Assembly: GCA_964388955.1 (NCBI GenBank)
Contig: CAYMCO010000003.1
Location: 1-64,000, forward strand
Direction of reading: 5' to 3'
Length of the DNA stretch: 64,000 nt
DNA from: CAYMCO01 sp964388955
Lineage (GTDB): Bacteria > Chloroflexota > Anaerolineae > Anaerolineales > E44-bin32
This document shows positions 34,294 to 42,765 of this stretch, piece by piece. A program made the translations under genes and the position numbers. The notes below the pieces were generated by a model. That model did no database searches, was not told where the DNA came from, and saw nothing but the letters and a program-made list of their open reading frames with translations. Within the stretch, counting starts at the first letter, position 1. Each line of letters starts with the position of its first letter.

Positions 34294-34642
34294 GTTGTCA
34301 GGGGGTGGATTTCATCTGGTGGGGGATGCGGCGGCCGCTGTTGGCATATTGCCGGTTGGTGTCAGCGATGTGGTCTTTCCCCCGTGTTCCGTTTAGGAGC
34401 CAGGCTTGTGAAAACCCCGCATGGCCGCCTCGATCCCCTCCAGTTCATCCCTTATTGCCGGCCACGGGACGTTATTCCTGCGGCCGCTGTCTTGTGAAGC
34501 CTCTAATCGTTCGTGTAAACCGTTCCGGAACTGGCGCTTGGCTTGATCTGCTTCCCGATTGTCGGGTATGATCCTCTCTTCGTCACACCAGCGGGATTCG
34601 TGCGATCGAATCTCGCAAGCACCGGATGGTTGCCGATGCGCT

Positions 34643-35152
34643 CTATTCGCAGGTCGTGTCGTCGATATCCCAGGCTTCCACGTGGCTGATGTCGGGGCAC
34701 TCGGGCCCGCTGCCGACCTTCTGCCACACCAGATTCCCCCACATGTTGTAGGTGACCGAGTAGCAGCCGTCGTCGGTGAGGTACGCGTGGGGGGTGGTGG
34801 GATCTTCGATATGGATGTAATAATCGGTGCTCGCTTTGAGCACGACCACGCCGGGCGGCCAGTCGAAGCTCTGGCTGCAGGACTGGAAATCCCCGCAGGC
34901 CGGGTTGTCACCCGGTTCGATGTGCGTGCACAAATCGCTTTGCTCGCAGCCGGAGCCGCCGTCCTGCGTCCGGATCTCGTCCACGCAGACCGAGACCGGG
35001 TCGGTGGTCACGTCCATAATGCGGTCGATACCCCGGCGAAACATGTCCTTGGCCGCACCGCCGATGATCCCGAGCGTGAGGAACGATAGAAGAATGGCCC
35101 CTGGATAGAGTACATGATATTCTGCCAGTGCTTGACCTTTTTCGCTGTTCAT
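34643..35152 (-). CDS. Pilin-like protein with Cys-rich ectodomain, copy 1
   Basis: 169 aa from ATG 35152. MNSEKGQALAEYHVLYPGAILL is a class III prepilin-like start (G, then QALAEY with Glu in the +5-type position) and membrane helix. Instead of ending there like Flp, it continues KDMFRRGIDRIMD and a 125-residue secreted domain with eight Cys. All eight match in order those of the paralogue at 36960-37475. Preceded by leader E3. Probably a pilus tip or minor subunit; no named family known to me. Confidence 0.78.
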   Translation of the reverse strand: MNSEKGQALAEYHVLYPGAILLSFLTLGIIGGAAKDMFRRGIDRIMDVTTDPVSVCVDEIRTQDGGSGCEQSDLCTHIEPGDNPACGDFQSCSQSFDWPPGVVVLKASTDYYIHIEDPTTPHAYLTDDGCYSVTYNMWGNLVWQKVGSGPECPDISHVEAWDIDDTTCE

Positions 35153-35216
35153 GTTCTGACCCCCTGATATTTCGAACCTTCGTCCAAATGGCGGTCTGCG
35201 TGTGGATTGCCCTTGG

Positions 35217-35334
35217 CACAAAGAGAAACCGGCCACGGATGTGGCCGGTTTCGCTACTGGCTCCCCAGAAGCCGCCCCCAGCGAGATAAGCCGGGGAAAG
35301 CGACCAATTCAAGCCTCTGGATCATCGCCTCCAC
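35217..35334 (-). promoter_or_regulatory. Structured leader RNA E3 (upstream of Cys-rich pilin)
   Basis: Minus strand: GTGGAGGCGATGATC, outer stem CCAGAGGC...GCTTCTGG, inside TTGGTCGCTTTCCCCGGC, then GGAGCCAGTAGCGAAACC, then CCGGCCACATCCGTGGCCGG with TTTCTCTTTG. It ends 65 nt before the gene. A GTGCGATT block about 80 nt upstream is shared with the region above E1. Confidence 0.72.
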
Positions 35335-35611
35335 AGTGATGGGCAGCTGCGTTGCTAAGGTGCGATGTGCTGTATCTTAATTATGGGCGATCGGCGTCGC
35401 GTTTCAATCGCACACCTGGGCGAATTCACTTCACCCCTGCGGGTGAGGGGAAGACACCGGGGTGTCTGAAGGGTCCTTGGGGGATTGTCCCGGAAATCGA
35501 CCATGCGGAAACCTGCTGTGCAAGGGAAGCCGGGCCGCCGGGAGGGTCTTGGGGCCGGCAAGGCGGGTCGTCGGTCACGAGATTGGGTGGTTGACCGCTG
35601 AGCTCAAGTAC

Positions 35612-36952
35612 CTAAGGCGCCCGGTCGCCGCGTGATTGCCGGGGCAGATAGTCCATCAGCATGCGGTAGGATTGGACCAGCAGATTCGCCACGGAAGCGG
35701 TGCGGTTTTGGGAAGGCGCGACCGGCTCCGATCGGTGCACGACCCCCCGGAATCCCTGATCCGAATACATGGTCACCCGGTTGCGGCCCCGTTGTTTCGA
35801 ATGGTATAGTGCCGTGTCCGCATTCCTGATCAGCTCCTCCGCGGAGATGGTCTCGGACTTTGCACCGGCCATCCCGATGCTCATGGTGATCCGCAGGGGC
35901 TCCTCCAGGCCTGGCGCAGGGATCTCCAGCGCGGCCACGTGCTCGCGCAGCAATTTGATGCGCCCGAAGATCTCTACCGGGGAAACGCCGGGCATCAGGA
36001 CGATGAATTCCTCGCCGCCGAAGCGGGCGACCACATCGTATTCACGAAATGAGGCCTTGAGCAGCTTGGCGACCGCAATGAGTACGTTGTCGCCCACCAG
36101 ATGGCCGTAGCGGTTGTTGACTTCCCGCAGGTAGTCGAGATCCGCCATCACAACGGTCAGCGGCATCCCGGTGCGGCGAGAGCGGGCGAGCTCCTTCTCC
36201 AGCACGGACTTGAAGTAATCGGGGTTGAAGAGCCGAGTCTTGGCGTCGGTGATCGCTCGCTGGCGGAGTTGCGGCAGGTCGATGGCGGTGGAGAGGCCGA
36301 TCAGGGCGGGTAGGATGAGCAGCGTAGCCAGGGGGTTGACGGTCCAGATGATCGCCGCCGCCGCGCCGAAGGACATGGCGGAGAGGTTGAAAACCGCAAA
36401 AGCGAGCTCTATAGCCGCCGTCCGGAGGCCTTTGCCGGGATCGGCCAGCTTCTCGTAGGGCAAGAGCAGGGCATAGCGGATCAGGGCAAAGATGGTCATG
36501 CGCGCCAGGATCCCCCAGACCTGCGAAAAATCCGTGCTGGGTAGATTGAGTTGGGCGGCTTCGACGAAGCGCCCCGAGAAGTGGGCGGCCAGGACAAATG
36601 ATGCCAGGTGGAAGAGCAGGGCGGCCGGGGGCCGTCTATGCCGCAGCCATTCGACCAAGTGGGCGACGCAAATCACCAGGATGGTCCCCCCGGTCCCCAG
36701 GCGCACAAAGGAGAAGCCCAGGATGGTCCACAGCACGCTTTCCATCTTCTTCGCACCAGGCGCTCGGCCGGCTCCGAGGTATTGCGCCCCCCCGGCGACG
36801 ATGGAGACCGCGAGCAGCAGGCCGATATCCGGGATTTGAAGGCCGATCATGCGGGTCAGCGCGGCGCCAACCGCGCCGACGAGGCACACGACGGTGAGCA
36901 GGGCCGCCGGGCCCGCCGGATCGGATCCCCCCGCGTTTATGACTGTCTTCAT
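35612..36952 (-). CDS. Membrane diguanylate cyclase
   Basis: 446 aa from ATG 36952. Eight or so membrane segments in residues 12-230, then a linker and a full GGDEF domain: DAKTRLFNPDYFKSVLEKELARSRR, VVMADLDYLREVNNRYGHLVGDNVL, VARFGGEEFIVLMPG, RNADTALYHSKQRGRNRV. Active-site GGEEF and the GTP-binding residues are intact, so c-di-GMP synthesis is expected. No clear RxxD inhibitory site before GGEEF. It starts 7 nt after the Cys-rich pilin copy 2, in the same operon, tying c-di-GMP to pilus production. Confidence 0.9.
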   Translation of the reverse strand: MKTVINAGGSDPAGPAALLTVVCLVGAVGAALTRMIGLQIPDIGLLLAVSIVAGGAQYLGAGRAPGAKKMESVLWTILGFSFVRLGTGGTILVICVAHLVEWLRHRRPPAALLFHLASFVLAAHFSGRFVEAAQLNLPSTDFSQVWGILARMTIFALIRYALLLPYEKLADPGKGLRTAAIELAFAVFNLSAMSFGAAAAIIWTVNPLATLLILPALIGLSTAIDLPQLRQRAITDAKTRLFNPDYFKSVLEKELARSRRTGMPLTVVMADLDYLREVNNRYGHLVGDNVLIAVAKLLKASFREYDVVARFGGEEFIVLMPGVSPVEIFGRIKLLREHVAALEIPAPGLEEPLRITMSIGMAGAKSETISAEELIRNADTALYHSKQRGRNRVTMYSDQGFRGVVHRSEPVAPSQNRTASVANLLVQSYRMLMDYLPRQSRGDRAP

Positions 36953-36959
36953 GGCAGGG

Positions 36960-37475
36960 CTATTGGCAGGAGACCACGGTGTCGACGTGCCAGGATTGGA
37001 CATGGCTGACGTCTTGGCAGCTCGGGCCGCTCCCGGTCTTCTGCCAGTGCAGCGTCCCGCCACCCACCGCGCTGTAGCTCACCGAATAGCAGCCGTCAGG
37101 CGTGGTGTAAGAATACTGCTCCTGCGCCTCGATATGGATGTGATAGTCGAGGCCGGCCTTGATGACCACAACGCCCGGGTTCCAATCCAGGGCCATGCTG
37201 CAGTTGTTGAAATCAGCACAGCCCGGGGTGGTTTCGGGCTCGATAAGGTCACAGGATGCGCTCTGCTCGCAGAAGGAGCCGCCGTCCTGCCCGGTAATGT
37301 CCTCCTCGCAGACGGTTGCGGGTGTGGAGGTGTTGTCGATGAGGTCATTGATCGCCCGGCGGAACATATCCTTCACGGATCCGCCCATCATCCACAGCAC
37401 CGCGATGGCGAGGATGACCGCTCCCGGGTACAGCACTGTGTATTCGGCCATCGCCTGGCCAGAGTTCTTCTTCAT
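36960..37475 (-). CDS. Pilin-like protein with Cys-rich ectodomain, copy 2
   Basis: 171 aa from ATG 37475 (GGGGGGAAAGACC before it). MKKNSGQAMAEYTVLYPGAVIL, then a helix, KDMFRRAINDLID, and a secreted domain with eight Cys in the same order as copy 1, including matched HIHIE and DGCYSVSY blocks. Operon with the diguanylate cyclase. Unlike copy 1, no E-type leader precedes it. The gap 37,476-37,948 holds GC-rich hairpins but no supported gene. Confidence 0.78.
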   Translation of the reverse strand: MKKNSGQAMAEYTVLYPGAVILAIAVLWMMGGSVKDMFRRAINDLIDNTSTPATVCEEDITGQDGGSFCEQSASCDLIEPETTPGCADFNNCSMALDWNPGVVVIKAGLDYHIHIEAQEQYSYTTPDGCYSVSYSAVGGGTLHWQKTGSGPSCQDVSHVQSWHVDTVVSCQ

Positions 37476-37948
37476 GGTCTTTCCCCCCTGACTGGGATCG
37501 TACTTGACCGGCGCACCGCCGATCTTCATCTACCATTATGCTCACTCCTGGACGATGTTCAATCCTCTTCGCGAGCGATCTTGAATCACCCCGCTGGATG
37601 ATGCGTCGTATCAGGTCGCAGCCGTTTCGTGCCCGCGGGAGCTGGGATGCTTCGCCCCAAGAGGTGGTTTGGGTGGTGGATCGCACCTATGGACGAAAAG
37701 TGTGCTCATCTCCCCCCGCCGGTGCCGAACTCCGTGCGGTGGCCGTCGCTCCGGAGACGGCGGCCGGGATGCATGCGTTGCAGGTCGGCCCTTTGGGATA
37801 TGTGGGGCACCGCGGACCGGGTGGGCCTTGTGCGCAAAGAACAGGGAGAGCCCTCCCGGTGTCGCCTGTTGGGCTGCCGGGAGGGTCAGGGCTGCTGGCG
37901 AAATCACTCGGGGAGACCGGAAGAGCGGCTGCTATTCACCCCCGAGGT

Positions 37949-38698
37949 TCAGCCGATGGGGGCAATCCCGTGGCGGATCGCCCAGATGACCGCCTGGGTG
38001 CGGTCGTTCACCTCGAGTTTCTCGTAGATGTTTCGCAGGTGAGTCTTCAAAGTGTTGTAGGAAATGTGCAGTTGTTCCGTTATTCCGTTGTTGTCGTAGC
38101 CCATGGCGAGCAGCGAGAGGATGAGCATCTCCTGGTCCGTTAGATCCACCATGGTGTCGGCCAGGCCTCCGGGCAGATTCACCCCGAGTTCTGTGGGGCG
38201 GCGTGGCTCGTCCTCCATGATTGAGGGGAAGGGGACGGGCCCATGTTCGATGGACTCTTTGATGGCCTGGATCAATTGAGCCGGTTCAACGCTCTTGGAG
38301 AAGAAGCCATTGGCGCCCAACTCGCCCGCGCGCGCCAGGTACTGCTTATCAGCATATGAAGTGAGCATGAAAACGAGAATTTCGGGCCGCAGATAGCGGA
38401 TGACGGACAGGGCCGCCAGCCCGTCCATCTCCGGCATTGCGATATCGAGCAGTATGACGTCTGGGTCGAGCTCCAGCGCCAGCGCCACCGCCTCCCGGCC
38501 GGTATCCGCGACGGCGACCACGTCCATCCCTGCATTCTCCAAGACCAGGCGGAACGCCTGGGAGATCACGGCGTGGTCATCCGCCAGCAGGATGCGCGTC
38601 CTTGTCTTGGTAATAGAGCGGTCTTCGTCCTTCACCGGTTCATTCGGCAGTGGTTCTGCCAGAGCTGCGTCGTAGGTTTCCATGTGGGCAATCCCCAT
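37949..38698 (-). CDS. NarL/FixJ-type response regulator
   Basis: 249 aa. Receiver domain residues 33-150 with ADDHAVISQAFRLVLENAG, phospho-acceptor in VILLDIAMPEMDG, and TSYADKQYL, GFFSKSV; then a LuxR-type helix-turn-helix (LTDQEMLILSLLAMGYDNNGITEQLHISYNTLKTHLRNIYEKLEV). Transcription regulator; no cognate kinase adjacent. AGGAAGG before ATG 38698. Likely regulator of the surrounding surface genes, by position only. Confidence 0.92.
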   Translation of the reverse strand: MGIAHMETYDAALAEPLPNEPVKDEDRSITKTRTRILLADDHAVISQAFRLVLENAGMDVVAVADTGREAVALALELDPDVILLDIAMPEMDGLAALSVIRYLRPEILVFMLTSYADKQYLARAGELGANGFFSKSVEPAQLIQAIKESIEHGPVPFPSIMEDEPRRPTELGVNLPGGLADTMVDLTDQEMLILSLLAMGYDNNGITEQLHISYNTLKTHLRNIYEKLEVNDRTQAVIWAIRHGIAPIG

Positions 38699-38699
38699 A

Positions 38700-40013
38700 G
38701 TGCCTTCCTCTTGTCTGCTTGGAATTCTCGATCTTGACCATGCATACCAACTTCGGTTCGGATTTCCAAATTAGTGTCTAGGGTTGTTCAACCTTTCTTG
38801 TCATATGAGCCCTCCCCGATTTTCGCGTGGCGCGCCCGGGCGGCTACGCCCGGTGTGACTCTGCTCGGACTTGAGTTTGCGAACGGGTGAATGTGCTCAT
38901 CGTTTTCCCCCTGGAAAGCGGTCGATGCCGTGAAGCTGGCGGCCATTGTCGGGGTCAGGACGGGCCCACGCAGAAGGGCATGAGCGAAGGCGCATGCCGA
39001 GACCAGGCTCGTCCAGGTGGCTGCCGCCCAGGTGTAGCCAAGAGGCCCAATCCGCAGCGCGCCCCAACCGAAACCGTGCATCCTCCGAAAACGAAAACCT
39101 GCCAGCGGCGTTACAGGGACCTCCGGGGGGCGGGTCGTTGCGCCGGCCGTGATCGGCAAATGCGCTGAGCGATCTTCCCCCTCCTCGTGGGGAAAGCTCG
39201 CCGAGGGGATCGGGGTGTGGATGCTATTGCAGAAAGGAGGCACGATGGACTCGCATATCCGGCTGTGGCGAGGGGAATGGGAATGCGGAGAAACCGGCCT
39301 CGTCGTGCGGCCTGACTCGGACATTGAATGAAGATGAGATGAGTGAAGGCGTCCGACAATCCTGCTTGCGGATCATAGGATCTCCTGTGTCCTCACCCCG
39401 ATTCATCCTTTCTGCCATTTCGGATTCTGCTCTCCGGCGGCCGTTTCGCCACCCCAGAACCATTCGATGGCCACTTATATGCTACCACAATGCGCTACCG
39501 GGAACCTAACAATGGCCTTACGAGTGGAATCGGCCCCGGGATTGGCATCGCGGCGCCCGAGGCGAGGTCTGCGGGCCTGCGCCCCCCCCGCAATCCACGC
39601 GGCAGCCATGGGGCCCGTTCAGGCGAGAAGCGGTGATGTCGACAAACCGATTCGGCCCTGTCCGGCAACACAATCGATGGCCCACCCATCATGCGGGTGC
39701 TCGCGCGCCGTCTGATGTCCCGTTTGGGGCGCCGCCGGTGCATCGTATCGGGATGAGCCGTGCGATCAGTCGGCCGGGGGTGGGCATGTAACAGAGACCC
39801 TTTCCGCTCGTTAAGAGAGTTGCAGTGAGACCCGATATAGTACTAAGGGGGCGTTGCCAGCATACAGATACCAGCGTACTATCCAACTGCGTGAGACCCT
39901 AGCCGGAGGGATGCGCGCTCGAGGCCAAGCCAAATGCCGCCCAGAGCTGGAGGGTTGACTGGAGGGTGGCTTTGGACAAATGAATAGTCGCATACGCTGT
40001 CATAACATAGCGC
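38700..40013. other. Long gap without supported gene
   Basis: About 1.3 kb between the response regulator and leader E4. Open frames here (for example 38788-39324 minus) are compositionally odd, lack ribosome-binding sites and resemble no protein. Several inverted repeats are present but no clear RNA gene is recognised. Confidence 0.4.
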
Positions 40014-40124
40014 GTGGGGGCTAGGAACTGAAGGACTTACTCATGGTCGCTGGCCAGATGTAGTGGCGGGGCCTTCAGGGAGCCAGTAGCGAAACCGACC
40101 ACCGAGGTCGGTTTCATGTGTTTT
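40014..40124 (+). promoter_or_regulatory. Structured leader RNA E4 (upstream of sortase substrate)
   Basis: Plus strand: GTGGGGGCTAGGAACTGAAGG, ATGGTCGCTGGCC, GGGGCCTTCAG closing the outer stem, GGAGCCAGTAGCGAAACC, then CCGACCACCGAGGTCGG with TTTCATGTGTTTT. The terminator stem has changed on both sides (CCGACC/GGTCGG against CCGGCC/GGCCGG in E1-E3), so pairing is conserved. It is the only copy on the plus strand and its gene (40291) is also on the plus strand. Confidence 0.75.
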
Positions 40125-40290
40125 AAGCCGGGTACGGCAATCATCCCAGCGGTAAGTGGAGGTGGAATATGGCAGGTGCAATCGCAAGAGCGGGACCCCG
40201 CCGGCAGGATATCGATCGCAAGGAGGGCCGGCCGGAGGCACGCAATTATCCAATCATCGTTGAGAAGGGGGAGAATCGAGGAGGATCCAA

Positions 40291-41403
40291 ATGAAAGTAT
40301 ATCGGAGCAAAACCAAGATCGGAAGCAAGATCCTACGCGCGCTGGAGATCGGATGCTATCTGTTGGGCGTGACCTCCTTCGCGCTGGCGGCATCGCTGGG
40401 GATCGGCGAGCCTCAGGAGACCTTTGCCCAATCGGATGGCGCGATCTGGACGACCGCGGGAACCTGTGCGAACCCCCAGGATAAGAACCAATACGAACAT
40501 GGGGACAATATCGTTCTGCATGGAGAGAATTTCGTCCCGGATGCAAGCCGCTCGTGGACGATCACCGGAAAACCAGGGGGCGCGAGCTGTGATCCGGGGA
40601 TCGTGGTGGCGAGCGGGTCGGTCAACACGGACGGCAACGGGGCCTTCTGCGAGATTGTGTATGTCGTGCAGAATGACGATTGCGGCGAATACCAGGTGAA
40701 GGTCCAGGGTGTCAAGGGGGACAACTACAGAGTGGTCGGCGAGCCCCCGACGTCGACGCCGACGGACACCCCCGTGGGACCCACCGACACGCCCACGAAC
40801 ACGCCGGAGCCGCCCACGGCAACACCCACGGACACGCCGGTTCCGCCGACCGATACGCCGACGAACACGCCGGTGCCGCCGACGGCCACGCCCACCAGCA
40901 CGGCCACGCCCACCAACACGGCCACGTCGACCTCGACCAGCACCGCGACGGCGACTGCCACTAGCACATCGACTGCGACCGCGACCAGCACGCCGACGGA
41001 AGGGCCGTCGCCCACCCCGACGGATACCCCGAATCCGGAAACTCCGTCTGCGACACCGACGAACACCCCGGTGCCGCCGACGGCGACGCCCACGTTCACG
41101 CCGACGAACACGCCGACGAACACGCCGGTCCCCCCGACGGCCACGCCGACCCGGGAGCCGGACACGGCGACGCCGACGAACACGGGGGTGCCACAGGACA
41201 CGCCCACCCCGACCAAGACTCAACCACCGCAAACGCAGCCATCCGCCACACCCACGACGGAGCCGGGTGAGATCCTGATCCCCGTCACGGGAGTTGAGCT
41301 GCCCGGCCTGGTGGGAGTCAGCCAGCGAGGCTATTTCGGCCTGGGATTGCTGTCCTTCGGCATTGGGTTAGTGCTTCACGGCTTCGGTCGGAAGCGGGAA
41401 TAG
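40291..41403 (+). CDS. Secreted sortase substrate with Thr/Pro repeat stalk
   Basis: 370 aa, AGGAGG 6 nt before ATG. Signal peptide (residues 1-47, cleavage near TFAQS). A globular domain of about 100 residues with four Cys follows, then some 190 residues of TPTNTPVPPTATPT-type repeats. The C-terminus has IPVTG, an LPxTG-like sorting motif, then a hydrophobic segment and a basic GRKRE tail. It should be cleaved and attached or processed by the sortase encoded next. The repeat type is common in Chloroflexota surface proteins. Repeats at the DNA level are GC-rich and could expand or contract. Confidence 0.85.
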   Translation: MKVYRSKTKIGSKILRALEIGCYLLGVTSFALAASLGIGEPQETFAQSDGAIWTTAGTCANPQDKNQYEHGDNIVLHGENFVPDASRSWTITGKPGGASCDPGIVVASGSVNTDGNGAFCEIVYVVQNDDCGEYQVKVQGVKGDNYRVVGEPPTSTPTDTPVGPTDTPTNTPEPPTATPTDTPVPPTDTPTNTPVPPTATPTSTATPTNTATSTSTSTATATATSTSTATATSTPTEGPSPTPTDTPNPETPSATPTNTPVPPTATPTFTPTNTPTNTPVPPTATPTREPDTATPTNTGVPQDTPTPTKTQPPQTQPSATPTTEPGEILIPVTGVELPGLVGVSQRGYFGLGLLSFGIGLVLHGFGRKRE

Positions 41404-41430
41404 CCAGGATCCGCGCCGCGAGTGTGCGAT

Positions 41431-41471
41431 CATCAGAGGCCTCGAACGCACGATCATCGAGGCTTCTGATG
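41431..41471 (+). terminator. Hairpin between substrate and sortase genes
   Basis: CATCAGAGGCCTCGA and TCGAGGCTTCTGATG pair over about 14 bp. No T-run; probably reduces readthrough into the sortase gene. Confidence 0.5.
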
Positions 41472-41499
41472 TCTTGCGGCGGGGGATCGAGGCCATGAT

Positions 41500-42372
41500 A
41501 TGGGCGTAGTGGGGCGAGCAAACGCACGGGCCGGGATGGCAGGGGTTGGGCGGGACCGAGTGAATCCGTGGCCCGTCATCCTGGGGATCGTGCTGGTATT
41601 GCTGGGGAGTTTTGGGGTCGCGCCCGAGTTGGCCGCACTGGTCATGCCCCCCCAGGAGATTCAACCCTCCGCTGATCTGGAGGCTGGGTTCGCCCCCCTG
41701 CTCGCGCCTATAGAAGAAACCACATCGGCGCCCTCCGTGACTTCCCCCCAATTGGAGGCCCGGCGCGGCATGCGCTCCGGCGGAGGGGAGACGCAGATCG
41801 GCTCCTCGGATCTGGGAGCGGAGGGTTCGACAGTTGGGGAAGGAAACGAGGGATCTGAATCGCCGCCCGCGGTGGCCGGATACGTCCCGCAGCGGCTGAT
41901 CATCCCCTCCATCGGCGTGGACGCGCCGATCATTCCGGTCAGCAATGTGGAAGTGGAAGTCCAGGGCCACGAGTACCGGCAGTGGGAAGCGCCGGACAGC
42001 GATGCGGTGGGCTGGCATGAGAATTCGGCCCTCATCGGGGTGCCCGGAAATACGGTCTTCAACGGGCATCACAACATCTACGGAGAAGTCTTCCGCCATC
42101 TATCGGAATTGGAGGCCGGAGACCTGATCTTCGTGTCCGTCGGCGCTGAAACCCGCGCCTACCAAGTGGCCGCCAAAATGATCCTGAAGGAGCGCTTCGA
42201 GCCGCTGGAGCGAAGACTGGAGAATGCACGCTGGATCCAGCCCACCCAGGATGAGCGGTTGACTCTGATCACCTGTTGGCCCTACACCAGCAACACCCAC
42301 CGGGTGGTCGTCGTGGCCACTCCGCTGGACCCTGAGACCATGAACCTGATCGGCGCCCCGCAGACCAACTGA
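41500..42372 (+). CDS. Class E/F-like sortase
   Basis: 290 aa. N-terminal membrane segment (WPVILGIVLVLLGSFGVAP), a variable linker of 100 residues, then the sortase barrel: LIIPSIGVDAPI, TVFNGHHNIYGEVFRHL (catalytic His), LTLITCWPYTSNTHRVVVVA (catalytic Cys and Arg). A transpeptidase that recognises LPxTG-like signals; its probable substrate is the upstream gene. Followed by a terminator hairpin at 42373-42404. Confidence 0.92.
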   Translation: MGVVGRANARAGMAGVGRDRVNPWPVILGIVLVLLGSFGVAPELAALVMPPQEIQPSADLEAGFAPLLAPIEETTSAPSVTSPQLEARRGMRSGGGETQIGSSDLGAEGSTVGEGNEGSESPPAVAGYVPQRLIIPSIGVDAPIIPVSNVEVEVQGHEYRQWEAPDSDAVGWHENSALIGVPGNTVFNGHHNIYGEVFRHLSELEAGDLIFVSVGAETRAYQVAAKMILKERFEPLERRLENARWIQPTQDERLTLITCWPYTSNTHRVVVVATPLDPETMNLIGAPQTN

Positions 42373-42404
42373 AGACGGCATCCGGCGGCGCGGGGGCCGT
42401 CTTT
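42373..42404 (+). terminator. Terminator after sortase gene
   Basis: AAGACGGC and GCCGTCTT pair over 8 bp around a GC-rich loop, followed by TGCTCG; moderate intrinsic terminator. Confidence 0.5.
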
Positions 42405-42563
42405 GCTCGCTGACAGCAGAGCCTCTCGGTTTCGTTTCTTCGACAGTTCGATCGTGCCCTCGCTGGCCGCCCCGCATATTGGGCGCAGGCCGGCACTCCC
42501 ACTATCGTCATTCCAACAGGAAGTTACACATCATATTGGCATACACTTATTTTCTACAAACCT

Positions 42564-42592
42564 TTGACACTTGGCATATCTTGGCCCATAAT
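42564..42592 (+). promoter_or_regulatory. Promoter of OmpR-type regulator gene
   Basis: TTGACA, 17-nt spacer, CATAAT; near-consensus, 174 nt before the ATG at 42766. Confidence 0.7.
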
Positions 42593-42765
42593 GGGGGTCA
42601 AAGGGTTTAGGGAGAAGCGGTCAGCCGCTTCAGATGGAGCAAGCACAATCTGCATGGGGCCCTACCACGAGAAATTCTCGTCACGTTGCATCCGGGCGCG
42701 CCGCATTGCGCGGCCTCTTCTGCTGCACCGGGCGGGCGAACATGCACAGGAGCCGAGGGAGGGAG

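Noticed and set aside
38788..39324. 178-codon minus-strand frame
   Set aside because: Unusual composition rich in Pro, Ser, Thr and His, no ribosome-binding site, no resemblance to any protein family.
40725..41240. Possible CRISPR-like or tandem DNA repeat
   Set aside because: The repeats are short codon-level ACGCC/CCGACG units that encode Thr-Pro runs, without regular spacers.
40725..41278. Long Arg- or Val/Gly-rich frames opposite and alongside the Thr/Pro repeat gene
   Set aside because: Shadows of the repetitive, GC-rich repeat stalk of the 370-aa surface protein.
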